Part shown: positions 34,355 through 47,000 of the stretch, piece by piece
Numbering within the stretch: the first letter of the stretch is position 1
Layout of the letters: each line of letters begins with the position of its first letter
NCBI GenBank assembly: GCA_039566865.1
Contig: CM076949.1
Span: 19,692,501-19,756,500 of the forward strand
Source: Aurelia coerulea
Lineage: Eukaryota; Cnidaria; Scyphozoa; Semaeostomeae; Ulmaridae
Length of the DNA stretch: 64,000 nucleotides
Reading direction: 5' to 3'
Program-made: the position numbers and the translations under genes
Notes under the pieces: generated by a model
Databases searched by the model: none
What the model was told of the DNA's origin: nothing
Seen by the model: the letters and a program-made list of their open reading frames with translations, nothing else

Positions 34355-36689
34355 GAGTAAAGTTCACACCAGACGATATTACGCTAAAGTTGGCTGTGAG
34401 GAACTTTTTTATATTACAGCCCTGAAGAAATCCTACATGGCAGGACGAAATATTTGGTATAAAATTTATTCAACCATTTGCTGTTGTGTTTGTTGTATTG
34501 CGGTGCTTCTGCCTTTGAACTTTTTTATACCAACGAAATAGTCCCAGTTATCGCAACAACAACGACAACAATGACAAAACAACAACAACATATTTTTTGC
34601 TCAAACTGGGACTTGTGGACTTGCACATAAAACATTGGGACGAAAAAAACAAAGAGGGCACCGATTTTTCCATTCACATTGAAACGAGGTTGATTCGTAG
34701 TCATGGCAACCTTCGGCAGTTGGAAATTCTTATCGCTGTTTCGTGCGCTGTGGTGAGCTCGTGGAAACTAAGTGGCCTTCAAAATTTAGGGTATTCTGGT
34801 TGAAAGTGAAAGGTTTGTTGATTCTTAGATTGATGAAACATTCATCTGGATACTTGTGGCTTTTTTTCATTGCTAATTTCACTGAAAACTTGAATTTCGA
34901 GGCGTTTTATCATCTGAGGCTTGAACCGACCATTAGGCCCATACGCCATTGCCTGGAGCACTCGGCCTTTCATACAATGTTGCTATGGTTTCCATATCGA
35001 ACATGAAATTGATAGCCTCTGTACCAGACTCAAGAAAAAACAAATTCGTATTGGTCTGGAACACAGGCTAGAAATTGAGGAAAACAATTTCGTCCCAATT
35101 TTCAATGTGAAGTCCACGAGTCGTAGTTATAGCGTCCATCAGTGTATCAATAGCAATAACTACGAAGTTGTAATCAGTCTAGAACTTTTTACCAAGATGA
35201 ATTGCGTTGGAATTAGGAATCTTTAACAAGAACGCAATTAATCTTGGTAAAAAGTTCCTCGCCGGCATCGTTAGTGTAATCGTGTATAGACCTTTTCACA
35301 GAGGTCTGGGACGGCGCGCTACCTTTCTGGAAGATGGCAGATAAGCTGCGAAGGGGAATCCCTTTTCACTGTAAACGTTGAAATGCAGTTGCAATGGGCG
35401 ACAGTTTCTGTGCGCTTAGGGGACCAGAAAGGCTTACGAAGGCTTACAACTTGAATTATAATGGAATTTGTTTAAAGGTGATCTGAAGCGAATTTTTTAT
35501 TGATGCAAATGAATAGATGACTGTTGAATGATAAAGAATGCTATTCAACATTTTTTGATACCTTGTTTCACTTTCGAGTTATCCACTATTTTGCATGATT
35601 GCTGATGACGTCATTTTGTTTGCAAAAAGTAAAGAAAGTATACAAGGTTGACTATGTTTCCAAATGGAAATCGACTCAAAGGACCTTTTTCAGGTTGAAA
35701 GGCCTTTCTAACCACCATATCAATCCATAGACAATTTCTGTTGCATTTATTCAGCTTAAAATGTCTCTAAAGATCAGAAACAGCTATATTTTCCATACAT
35801 TTATCGTAGTAACTTGCAAAAAAATGACGTCATCAGCTGGAACTTAGAATCAGTGGATAACTTGAAAACAAAATGAGATATCAAAGAAATCTAAACAGGA
35901 TTCTTAATCATTTGACAGTGCTCTTCATTACCCTGGATCAGAGTATTTTTAGTATTTGGAAAAAAAATGAAAATAAAAAAATTTAAAAAAAATAAAAAAA
36001 AAATTTAATGGAAAAAAAAAATAAAAAGAAGAGAAAAGAAGGGAGGAAGGAAAATTTTTCCTTCCTCTTTTTTTCTTTTTTTCTTTTTTTTTCTTTTTTT
36101 TCGAATACTTTAATTCTTTTCAATTTTTTTCAAATACTTTAATTTTTTGCAAATACTAAAAATACTCTGATCCAGGGTAGCTCTTCATTTGCATTAATAT
36201 AAATTTTTACCTTAGGTCACTTTTAAAGGACAAGTCCGGGGTTTCTACAATCAATTTCAAAAAGCAACCTTACCAACCGCCGAACATCTCTTTCTGTTTT
36301 AAATTTGTACAACATTATCCGTAAGTTAGGCCCAATGTCGTCGCCATTTTGTAAGAGTATGCGATAAGCCTAGCCTCGGTTTGGAGAATCGATTGTGACG
36401 TCGGAAAGTACTTGAGAGTTTGCGGAAAAAACAGCCTCGTTCAGGTCGAAGGCGAATTGAGCAAAATGACGTCATAAGTAATGACGTCATTTCACAAATT
36501 GAAATCCGCAATTTCGCAGAGAAAAGAGGGAGAAGGTTGGAAAAAGCACTACACACCCATTCACAACATTGTAATCTTTCGTTTTATCAACAATTATTCC
36601 AACCCCCGGACTTGTCCTTTAATCTTGCTAACGGATTACCGCCACAATTTTGTGGGTGGCGAGAGACTTGAAAAACTATGCATTTCTTT
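34355..36689. other. Intergenic, no gene seen
   Basis: Holds a small hairpin at 35189-35256 (AACTTTTTACCAAGAT / ATCTTGGTAAAAAGTT), the A/T hairpin at 35931 and a hammerhead-like core at 34422. A block at 35085-35180 (GCAATAACTACGAAGTTGTA) recurs at 42541-42632. No exon is supported. Confidence 0.5.
35931..36178. repeat. A-rich/T-rich hairpin with CCCTGGATCAGAGTATT ends
   Basis: CCCTGGATCAGAGTATTTTT and AGTATTTG at the left face CAAATACT and AAAATACTCTGATCCAGGG at the right. The arms are almost pure A and almost pure T. Confidence 0.75.
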
Positions 36690-36917
36690 GAAATTATTCT
36701 AAGTTTTCTCAAAAGTTTAGAATTACGATGGTGTTCAGTTTTTCAAAATTATGCTTGAATTCTTGAAAAAGAACAAAATCCTCTAATTCTAAAAATATTG
36801 AAGTTTTAGAAAAGTTCAACGGTAGAATTATAGCTAAAGTTTCTTTCGAGTCATTCAATTCAATTAAATAGGTTTAGAATTGTACACCGACATATTTAAA
36901 GATATGGAGCCTATGCT
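36690..36917. mobile_element. Same foldback family, truncated copy
   Basis: The blocks CTAAAGTTTCTTTCGAGTCA and TTAGAATTGTACACCGAC and GATATGGAGCCTATGCTG match the right halves of the copies at 39237 and 63205. The left end is not seen. Confidence 0.55.
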
Positions 36918-37048
36918 GAATAAAAAGTGTTTCGCAAAAAACTTTCAGTCTGAAACTTGCGAGATTTCTAAATGTCACCAAAGCATAAGTGAGAATAAAA
37001 TGAAACATTGTCCATTCGAAACAAGAAGACGTTGCAAAGAAGCAGCGC

Positions 37049-37588
37049 TTAGGGACAGGGCAAAATTTATTACATTACATGGCCGGTGGAGAACAAAAAT
37101 TCTTGCAAAAAAATCTGCTCGCCCTGTATGAAATTATTGCCAAAAACCAACTGCCCCGTTACCCTTTCCTTAAAAAAATGTATCTGCCCCGTATTCATGA
37201 ACAACAAATGTTGTATAGTACCACCGATGAATTAGCCAAAGACCATAACAAAATCAATTCTTGCCTTTACGAGACTTTGTCAACGAAGAAATCGACTTTG
37301 AAGAAGAAGAGAAATGACTGATGAATCGTTCTTGCAAGTAACAGACAAGGAAATTTTGCGTCATGTTCATACACATCCTTCCAAGCATTTCTCAACTTGC
37401 ATGATCCACAATTTTGGCCTCAAAATGAGCCATTTCATATTTCAAACTTCATCTTGAGCTTATAAAAAGGTACTGCCCCGTTCATATTTGCTTTGTAAAA
37501 AGTGTTAACCCAGTTCTGTACAAGCTAAAAAGAGTAGTAGCCCCGTTGCACCGGCCATGTTATAAAATAAACTTTGCACTGTCCCTTA
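37049..37588. mobile_element. TTA-flanked element with GGGACAGGGCAAA ends
   Basis: TTAGGGACAGGGCAAAATTT and then ACATGGCCGGTG at the left face CACCGGCCATG and then CTTTGCACTGTCCCTTA at the right. Inside are CTGCCCCGT units. It ends 143 bp downstream of the TIR gene stop, within its probable 3' UTR. Confidence 0.7.
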
Positions 37589-37730
37589 GACGGAGACCAC
37601 GGAGACAAGGAAAAATGAAATGAAAGATTAAATCTGTAATAAAAAAGTTCCCAACATAAAGAAACTGTGACAGGTTAAGAAATGACTCACTGTCTCAAAG
37701 AATTTCACAAGAGTCTTTGCTGGAATTTTC

Positions 37731-38019
37731 CTATTTCCAGACATTTGCGTATCGACCACGGGCTTGTGTCTCCAAAATACCACAAGGTGAGCAATTGGGA
37801 CCATTATTTGGTCCACAATAGCCATCACAGCCCCTTACATTCTTCATCACATGCCTTCCACAGTAATAATGCCCAGTCTCGGGGCTTGCCTTGGAAGCGA
37901 AACCAGCTCTGTTGACAAGAAAGCCCTTGCCCAGGTTTCGCGCCTTCACATCAACCTTCATGCAGTAGCTGCAGTTACAGCCATTGGTTGGTCCGCATCC
38001 GCCATCGCAGCAACCACAC
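37731..38019 (-). CDS. TIR gene exon 4 (Cys-rich repeats, stop)
   Basis: The exon is 289 nt with its stop TAG at 37733-37731. The acceptor CATTTCCTTTCAG is strong. Its first base completes the split Lys codon. It encodes CGCCDGGCGPTNGCNCSYC (repeat 1) and, after a spacer, HYYCGRHVMKNVRGCDGYCG plus PNNGPNCSPC (repeat 2). The protein ends in RGRYANVWK. Confidence 0.88.
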
Positions 38020-41000
38020 CTGAAAGGAAATGTTGCGGCACGTCAAAATCTAAAGCTGAATTGCTAACATTGAAGAGTTTTCCTTACTGCTACCCAAAGA
38101 GGATTCGAGTCGGTCCAAGAAGGACAGATTTTTTGACACCGAAATTCAAGGACAAGGCCTTTAGCGATTGCGGGCAAAGGACATTCTCTCAACCAGTAAT
38201 TTAAAGCAAACACAGTCGCAAGAGTTTCCCTGAAACCAGTAGGGCTCTAACTATCTCCTTGTTCATGCGAAAGGCCCAGGGGGGGTACTCCCTAACTTTC
38301 AATACGGGGGGGGGGGGGTCCATGCCACTATTTCTTTGCTGACCCCTAAATATTAAGCCTCATGTTTTGGGGACCCCAAATATTGAGTCTAACGTTTTGG
38401 AGACCCCAAATATTGTTATCTATTTCTGGGGTCCCTGAAATGTTTTTGAATGATTTCAATTTGAGGTTCTTGATCTTTCTCAGTTTTTGAATAATACTTA
38501 AACATTTATTTCACGATTCGCAACTTCATGGCCAAATTGCAAAATTCTTCCTTACTTCAGATTTGTGGACCCCAAATATTGAATTGTTGTCCATGTTGTA
38601 ATTCACAGACCCAAAATATTGATTGAACATAAAATTTCGGACCCCAAATATTGGCATGGACCCCCCCCGGATTGAAAGTCAATAAGTACCCCCCCCCCCC
38701 CTGGGGCGAAAGGTGGTTTTAGAGTTTATAGCAAAAGAAGAAGGATAAATCCAAGATCTGCCTGGTGGAATTTGTTTATTTGATTAAAAAGCCAAGCAGA
38801 GGGAATTACAAGTCTCATATATTAAGGGCTTAAATGAAATAATTACAACTCAGCTGCTGAATCGATTAAAAAATCCCCCTAAATGATCTTCAAATTTATT
38901 CTTCTTCTTTCGTTATAGCCTCCCGACTTCTCTTAAAAATTATTCTATGCATGCACAAGGCAACAGTTTGCCCTACTCGTTTCAGGGAAACTTTTGCGTC
39001 AATTTTTTTTGCTTTGTGGTTGAGAGAATCTAGTTTGTCTGCAATCGCTAATCACTTTAAATTGCTGCGTACCAGTCAAAGCAAGCAACTGGTGCTATTA
39101 TCTTACAGAACTGGTCCTTGTTACGTCTGTCCAAATAAGGTTGGTGCACCATGAAATGCAAGCTATACTTGTGTAGCGCCAACAAAAACATGCTCAAATG
39201 TGAATTCGGACTCAAAGTTCTGGTCAAATGAAGTATAGGGCTATAGGGCTCCAATCTTTCAAATCTTTAAAAATGTGGGTGTAAAATTCTATGACTTTTT
39301 CCTTGAAGTGAATGTCTTAAAAGGAACTTATAGTACTTTGCTGTAAATCTGTCGTGGAAATTTGTTGATATCTTGTGTTTTTCAAAGTGGCGGAAATTTA
39401 ATTACTTTTGAAAGATTTCATGGAAAATTTCGAAAAATCTAAATCATCATAAATCCTAAACCAATAGAGGCAAAATTATATAAACTTCAAGAAAACCATA
39501 GTTTATGAAGGTCTACAATATGTTGGCAAGCAGAAATCTGTAGCTGTTCTGGTTTAGGATTTAGAGATTTGATGACGTCATAGCCTCAAATTTCATAAAT
39601 GCCGCCATTTTGAAACTAATCAAGACATAAATAAATTTCCACGGTAGATTTACAGCAAAAAACTCTAAATTCCTTCCAAGTCATTTATTTCAAAGAAAAC
39701 TGTAATAGAATTTTACACCGACCGCTTTAAAGATTTGAGCCCTATGTTGTCAAATACAGTAGAAACCCGCATAAAAGAACCTAGGTTTTTTTTGGGCAGC
39801 CTGGATAGGTTCTTAATTAAATGGCTGCTATTCTAAATTCCAACCTGTAAGGTTCTTAAAAAGGTTCTTATATACAAGCACGCCTTGCACACATTAACAC
39901 TGTTTTCCAGCCCAAGAATTCTTGAGATTTCTTGAGAATTCTTGAGAATTCTTGAGAATTCTTGAGAATTCTTGAGAATTCTTGAGAATTCTTGAGAACA
40001 AATCTTTTGTACCAATGATGAAGTCTGATCAGAATGTGAAGAATTCTAAAAATTCTGGTTATTTTCATGATTTACATGAAAGCTATTATATAAGAACCTT
40101 TCCCAGTTTCAGCCTTTTAGGGGTTCTTATTTAGGGGGTTTAAAAGATTGAATTTCAGCCTCTAGGTTCTTATAAAAACAGGTTCTTTTATGCGGGTTTC
40201 TACTGTATGAGCAAACATAAAGACACTTTCTCCAAATATTTGAGATTAGTTTGCCGGGAGTAGCTTCAATAGGCAGATAACGGGGATGAAACATTTTTAC
40301 TTGTGAAATCACACCCTAAAATTTATTAATTTTCCAAAAACTATACCCCAAAATTTACGGGCCATTTAACATATATATCCTACAATTGTGACATAATTCA
40401 AAATTCTAACGAATAGAAATTAGATCAAATTTAATACCCTTATGAGCTATGTTTCCCAAATGACAACCCCAAAATCTATGTCTTTTTGTGATCTCACCAA
40501 AAAGAACACCTTAAAATATCTTCTGCCTGAAAAAGGCACCCCCAAAAATGGCACATCCCGTACCGGTATATGTGGTAGTTACCCCCCCCCCCCCACCACA
40601 CGTTTGTTTGCCAAATAAGATTTTCAGACAACATTACCTAGCAAATATTTGTGCTTGCCACAAGCAGAACAGGTTTTTGAAATTCAGCAAAAATAGTGGC
40701 TAACAATCCCGCTTCTAACAGGCACGACTACGGTTCATCCCTGTAATCGGTATGGTCTGCCAGGACAAAATGGGTAGGGTAAGGGTGATGAAATTGTGAA
40801 CGTATATTTGACGATTCAGGATCTGTTTTACCGGGCATCGTTACAACCCATTCGCGATAATGGCTGGTAAACGATACTTCGTGAACCTTTGCATAAAGGA
40901 CCAGTCATTTATAACTCTGGGTACCGGGGCGGGTTAGAATTGGTGGGGGTATGAAAACTTTTCAAAGGAAAATGAGGGGGTATGAAATATTTTTGGGAAT

Positions 41001-44000
41001 TTTCGAGGGGGTATGAAATTTTCAGGTAAAGGAAACTACAGCAGCAATGCAAAGTAAAGGCAAAGTGAATCAACAGAAAGCTCACTTAAAAGCACCTTAG
41101 CAAAGTGAATTACAGTAAACTGACATGACAACTTTATACTGCAGATGGCTACTGGGATTTGAATTTTTTTTCTAATTTTTCAATGGGGTATCAAATTTTT
41201 CAGAGAAAATTGGAAGGGGTGTGAAAACTTTTCACCAGTTTATAAATTCCAGCCCGCCCCGGTACCCAGAGTTATAAATGACTGGTCCCTAAACACTCAT
41301 CAAGAACTCAAGAAGGGCAGTTTAGAAAATAGACTTGCGACGCGATTCCTAGTATTCGTTCAATACATTTGATCTCATTTTCATTTTCTGTCATATCAGC
41401 TTGAGTGATAACCATCCAATTCAATGAATGATACTGATACTTGTGTAATGAATCTGGTTCAAATAGCTGTTGCTACAGGAAACTCTGAAACAACAATTTT
41501 ACCAAATTCATTCACATTCTTTGTCTTTTTGATTTTACACCAAAGCATACCCATCGTATCCCAAGCTTGCCCATTTCGCCCTTGCAAACCATATGAATAA
41601 ATGATGGTACTGCTTACTTTGCCCCATCCAAGCGTTTTCCGCAATAATACTTTCCAGTTGATCCAAGACGAACTTTATCTCCCCTCCCATTCGTTGTTAT
41701 GTCAATTCTGCCGTCCGTTGTATCTGCCTTCTTCACTGGCTTGCTGGCTGGTTTGCTGGCTGGTTTGCTGGCTTGAACAGGCTGTGCAGCTGGAAAAAAC
41801 AATTTAGAGCATGATCATACAGAGACCGATTTTCGACCTATGCATCGGCTAGGCGAGAAAACCCACAAGGGCATCAGTTTCGATATTTTTCAATATTCTT
41901 CTTTGTATCTTATTTCTGATTTGTTTCTTTTCCTTATTCCCGATTCCCGATGTTTCTTGTTTCATGCTACCATGGCGCATCAGAAACAAGAAACATCGGG
42001 AATCAGTAATAAGGAAAAGAAACAAATCAGAAATAAGACACAAAGAAGAATATTGAAAAATATCGAAACTGATGCCACTGTGGCCATATTTGCTGCTGTG
42101 ATGTCGGTCGAGTGTTTACATGGCAAGCGAGTTACCGCATTCCAGGCAACGTATGGGTCTGATGAAGTGCTTTATCGCCTGCCTACCCGATGAATCACTT
42201 TGAATAGATACCGACAGCTGTCCCAAAAGATCACTGCCGTTTAAACAATCACCAAAATTCAATTATGACACCTATCATAAAAATTTCTCTTTGAACTCTT
42301 TTTTCAATGCTCGTTTTTTCATTACTTTAAGCGTATAAAGTTACACGTTGAAAAACCTTAACATTTTTTAGCCTGCGTGCAGACTTTGGTTACTAGGGAG
42401 GAGAGAAAAGAAAGGAACTACAATAGTTCCTTTCTTTCCTCTCCTCCCCAGTGATTAAAGTATGCACGCAGGCTACCCTTTTTCAGAAACATCGTAAATC
42501 TCCATGATGTTAAGATTTTTCAGTATCCTCCAAGTCTACAATTAGACTGACTACTTCAGTCCCAATTTCCGCTTCGTTGATTGAACTGGATGACGGTCAA
42601 TAGCGATAACTACGAACGTGTAATCAGTCTAGTCTACCGGGTGTCCCAAAATAATGTATACGGATTTGGTTGAGTCCAGCGCTGTGAATTTAGCTTCAAC
42701 CAATGTCTAATCACTCTAAAAATGTTCTTCGATAGTTAACTTGAACATAGATACCTCGTTTGTTGATGTTGGTATTTTGAGAACAGACATGTTAATCTTG
42801 AAAGCTCAAATTTGCCTCTTCCTGCAAACCAGAGCTTTAGCCTTTTTGGCCTAAGCAATTTCTAAAGGCACAGCGATAACCTTGATAAAAATTGAACAAT
42901 ATTAGATCTTGTATTATTCCGTTTGCCAGAAGTCATCCCCCAGTCACCCATTGGGAAGTTTCTTAATTTTTCATTAATTTCAGTTCTTAATTTCGATGTG
43001 CTCCAGGGATTTGCTTAGGCCAAAAGGCCAAAGCTCTGGTTTGCATGTGGACGCAATGAGCTTTCAAGATTGATATATCTGCTCTTAAAGCATCAATACC
43101 AACAAACGAGGTATCTATTTTCAAGTTAAGTATCGAGGAACATTTTGAGAGTGATTAGCCATTGATTAATCTAAATTCACATCGCTGGAGTCAACCAAAT
43201 ATGTATACATTTTTTGGGGACACCCGGTACAATGATAGTTTGCATTTCTTTCTGAAATTTGTGACCAAACTAGAAACTTAATGTACAAAAAGAAATTAAT
43301 CTGGGAAGCAGCAGTGCTTTTGTATGCTTCAACACCGGGCAGCCTTAGAAAGAGCTAAATTTGGTAATCTTAAAACCAATCACAAGATTAGCAATATCTG
43401 GGAGATAATTTGGACTTCGATCTACAGGTTGTTTGAGAAAAAAAGCAACCCAATCCTCATTGAAAATCCTGAAAAATTGATAAGATTTGAGTAGGTGTAA
43501 TGTATACCGTCTGAAAGTGCAATCTTTCTTCTTTCTAATGATATGCAGTTTGGATACATTAATGGAATTATTTATCATTTAATTGATATTTTAGTGAGTA
43601 TGGCCAATTTCAAATGCAGCAAGCTGCAAGTGCAAAGTCAACCCCTTTGTTATGGTAAAAAATTACGAAACAGTTTTTTTTCAAAATATTTCAGGCCTAG
43701 AAGCACTTGATGTGATGTCCTAAGGTAGGAAAAAGATCAATCTATTCCCATGAGATACCTTTATTGATAATGATAAAATAAGCTCTCACAAAGATGGATT
43801 TTCGTCTATGTAAATGTCCTATCAATTTCCGGCATCGGGATTAGGCTATACTTACGAAAACGTCAATTAAGTAATGAAAAATTCTAAAATTTCTTAACGG
43901 CTGAAAGCCTAAAAGAAATCTGGATTTCATGATTATAAAAATCTTAAGATCTAATAGGCATAACAAGGACCTCTCTGGTCCAACTATGGACCAGGACTAG

Positions 44001-47000
44001 TTTATGTTGTCCTTGTGGTTTTAATCAATGGTTTTTTGTGTAAAGTTTACCGCAGAGTTCAGATGGTGCGTATTAAAAATGAAACATCCAAGAAGGTACC
44101 TCTTACACGTGGAATCCCTCAAGGGTCAGTGCTTGGCCCACTCCTCTTCTCAAATTACACCTTCTTCCATAGTAAAGGTACCTGGGGATGTGCTGCGATG
44201 AAGGGTATACTTTTTCGGACTTCTAGTCTAGCCAAGGGAATACCTTTTTTTGCAATTTTGGCCTAGCAACGGTCTAGCCAAGGACATCATTTTTTACAAT
44301 ATTGGTCCAGCGAACGGTCATAATATCATATTTGGTACAAATTTGACAATATTGATCCAGAGAATAGTCAAAATTGGTCTAGCCAAAGGGTGCCATTTTC
44401 GTAAAAATTGATCCAGGGAATGGTTAAATTGGTCTAGCCAAGGGTACCATTTTGAATATGCTCGCGGCAGACCCCTGCCCAAATTTTAGCAAAATAATAG
44501 CTCTACTACAAGAACTAATAAATACCAACTATTTACAAAAACAAAATAAATTACAGTTCATGAGAACTAACGTAAAATTAAATACCCTATTTTCAAATTT
44601 TGCAACGGCAATTCTCTCCAATCCATTTTTCTATGCATGACTTGAAAGAACAGACAATTTTTGTATCATTAGGCAGGGTACTCCATAATATGCTACCACG
44701 AAAAGATAAACTATCGTTGCCATAAGTAGTTGTTTTAGTTTGAGGCAACATTAACAGATTCTTTGATCTCAAAGTTAGTTGACCGAGATAAATAGCTAAC
44801 TCAAGAGCTGCATAAGCATGTCTAAAATTAGCCTATTGTGTTTTATGATATTGACACGTGCGTGTATATCTTTTCACTAGGGGAGCAATTACATACGTAG
44901 GCGTTTCTTTGTCCTATTTATAGATTGCCCCTACTTAGCTCCGTCAACTAACTTTAAATTGTAATTATTGTCCTTTTCGTGGAACATATCCCACAAAAAA
45001 GAAAGATTTTGTTACGTTAAACTGCTAGAAACCTCGAGCATTAACTTTTGCAAGTTCTTTTGATGAATGGTGCACTCCTTTCCTCTCTGTAACAACTCAT
45101 CAAAAGAGGATGTAAAATCGTTGAAGAGAATTCGAAGCGCCCTCTTATGGGTGCAATTGAGATCACTATTAGCAACCTTTCCGCAAAACATCCATATAAA
45201 CGGACAATAATCAAACTGAGACATTATGAATGAGTTGTACAGTAAAAGAGATTGTTTCTCATTTAAATAGTTTGAGACTCTAGAGAAGGCACTGATCTTG
45301 TTGTTTGCTTTTTCACATAATTTTGCCACATGTTGGTCGAATTTTAGTTTCGAGTCTATGGTAATCCCCAATAACTTACCACTACTGACAATATCAATAG
45401 ATACATTCCAATATCGAGAACAATATTATCATTTGTCTTCAAACCGAGTAGAATAACTTTAAATTTTGATGGATTGGCTACCATTTGATTAGTTTTGAAC
45501 CAAGAGATCGCTTGAGACATATCTTCCTCTAGGTTTGAAGCCACACTTTCAAAAGTGTCATCACAAGAAGAAATGGTATTATCAGCAAAATTGCACACCT
45601 CTGAATGTTCGACGATGTAGATGAAATCGTTGCGGAAAATATTGAATAGTAGGGGCCCTAGCACAGAGCCCTGGGGGACACCAGTTTCTATTTGCAACCA
45701 GTCACTATATGTTGAGCCAACCGTTACTCTCTGCTTTCTATCTGAGAGGTAATTTGCTATCAATCTGAGACCCTGCAGACCAAAACCATACTCATTTAAT
45801 TTAGCAATAAGTAAATCTTGTGGCATGCAATCGAATGCCTTTGATAAGTCCATCAAAGTCATACCAGCAACACCTTTCTTATCTAATGTCTTGCGAATAG
45901 TTTCAATAAGCCGAATAAGGGCATGTTTTGAATTCTAAAAATATTGAAGGTTTCAGGTAAGTCGAACAGTAGAATTGAAGTAAAGTAGCTTGGGTTTCTT
46001 TCCAGCCTGTCCGAAAAAGAAGTAACATCACCCATTTACATTAGGCTTTATGAAGAATTGACACTTAGGGTAACCATACCTTCTTTTTGCACCTGTCCAG
46101 TTTGGGATTCAATCTCTTGCTTCAGACCTCGCATATTTTCATTGAACTTTGAAGAATTACTGAAATCAATATACAGTCTCCCAGCTGTGATCAAGCCCAA
46201 TGAACCAGTGGCATTGAAACCTGCCTCCAACTTGATTGGAATGATTCCTTTCTTGCGATCTTGTCCATACTGGCATTCTCTTGTGCAGCTTTCTGAAGAC
46301 TGGTACTTGGTTGACATGCATACTATTAGAACGCTAGCACCTAAATCGAGCATTGAAATTGAAAAAGAATTAACAACTGAAGAGGCTGACAGGCTGACTG
46401 AAGAGGAAGAGGCACAGGGAGTCCAGGAGTGTCAGTATAGACGGTAGTTTTGGTTTCTTTCGTTCCCTGTAATCCAAATTATGGAAACAACGTCTGTGTA
46501 ATTTGATACAGATTACACCATCCTTGCAGTCGGCCTGCTATTGTTACAGTAGAATATAGTACAGTGGGAGAGTCTCTTTCTGTTTCTCTTTTCTTACCGT
46601 TGTGAAGCACAGGATTTGAATAAACCGCGGGTTGAAACCGCAGCCAATGAGATAACAGCTCTCACACAACAAAAGTTATTCTACTGTAACAATAGCAGGC
46701 CGACTGCAATGATAAACAAGTAAATAAAGTAAAACATCAGCTCTTTGATGCGAATTGAAATAAGCGCAAAGTTTCGAGCAAAGCCCGTTATCAAGTCAAT
46801 TATGACTCTGGCGATCGTGGAACATAAGAACATCGCGAAATCTTCTCCTCAGTGAAAAGTAGGCCTAAAGAATAGAACAGAGTTAAACCACGGCTAACCA
46901 CGGGCAACAATGCACCGTTGATGTGGCCCCATATTATGATGAAAACTGTCTTCCTGCTTTTACCCAGCCATTGTGTTGTTTCTCTTTGTTTCTCTACATC

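Noticed and set aside
39915..39998. CRISPR-like or protein-coding repeat (SRILKNSQEF frames)
   Set aside because: The array is a 10-bp minisatellite without spacers, inside a transposon; the frames are its by-product.
42160..42190. CTGATGA at 42160 as another hammerhead
   Set aside because: There is no GAAA box at a workable distance and no stem II.
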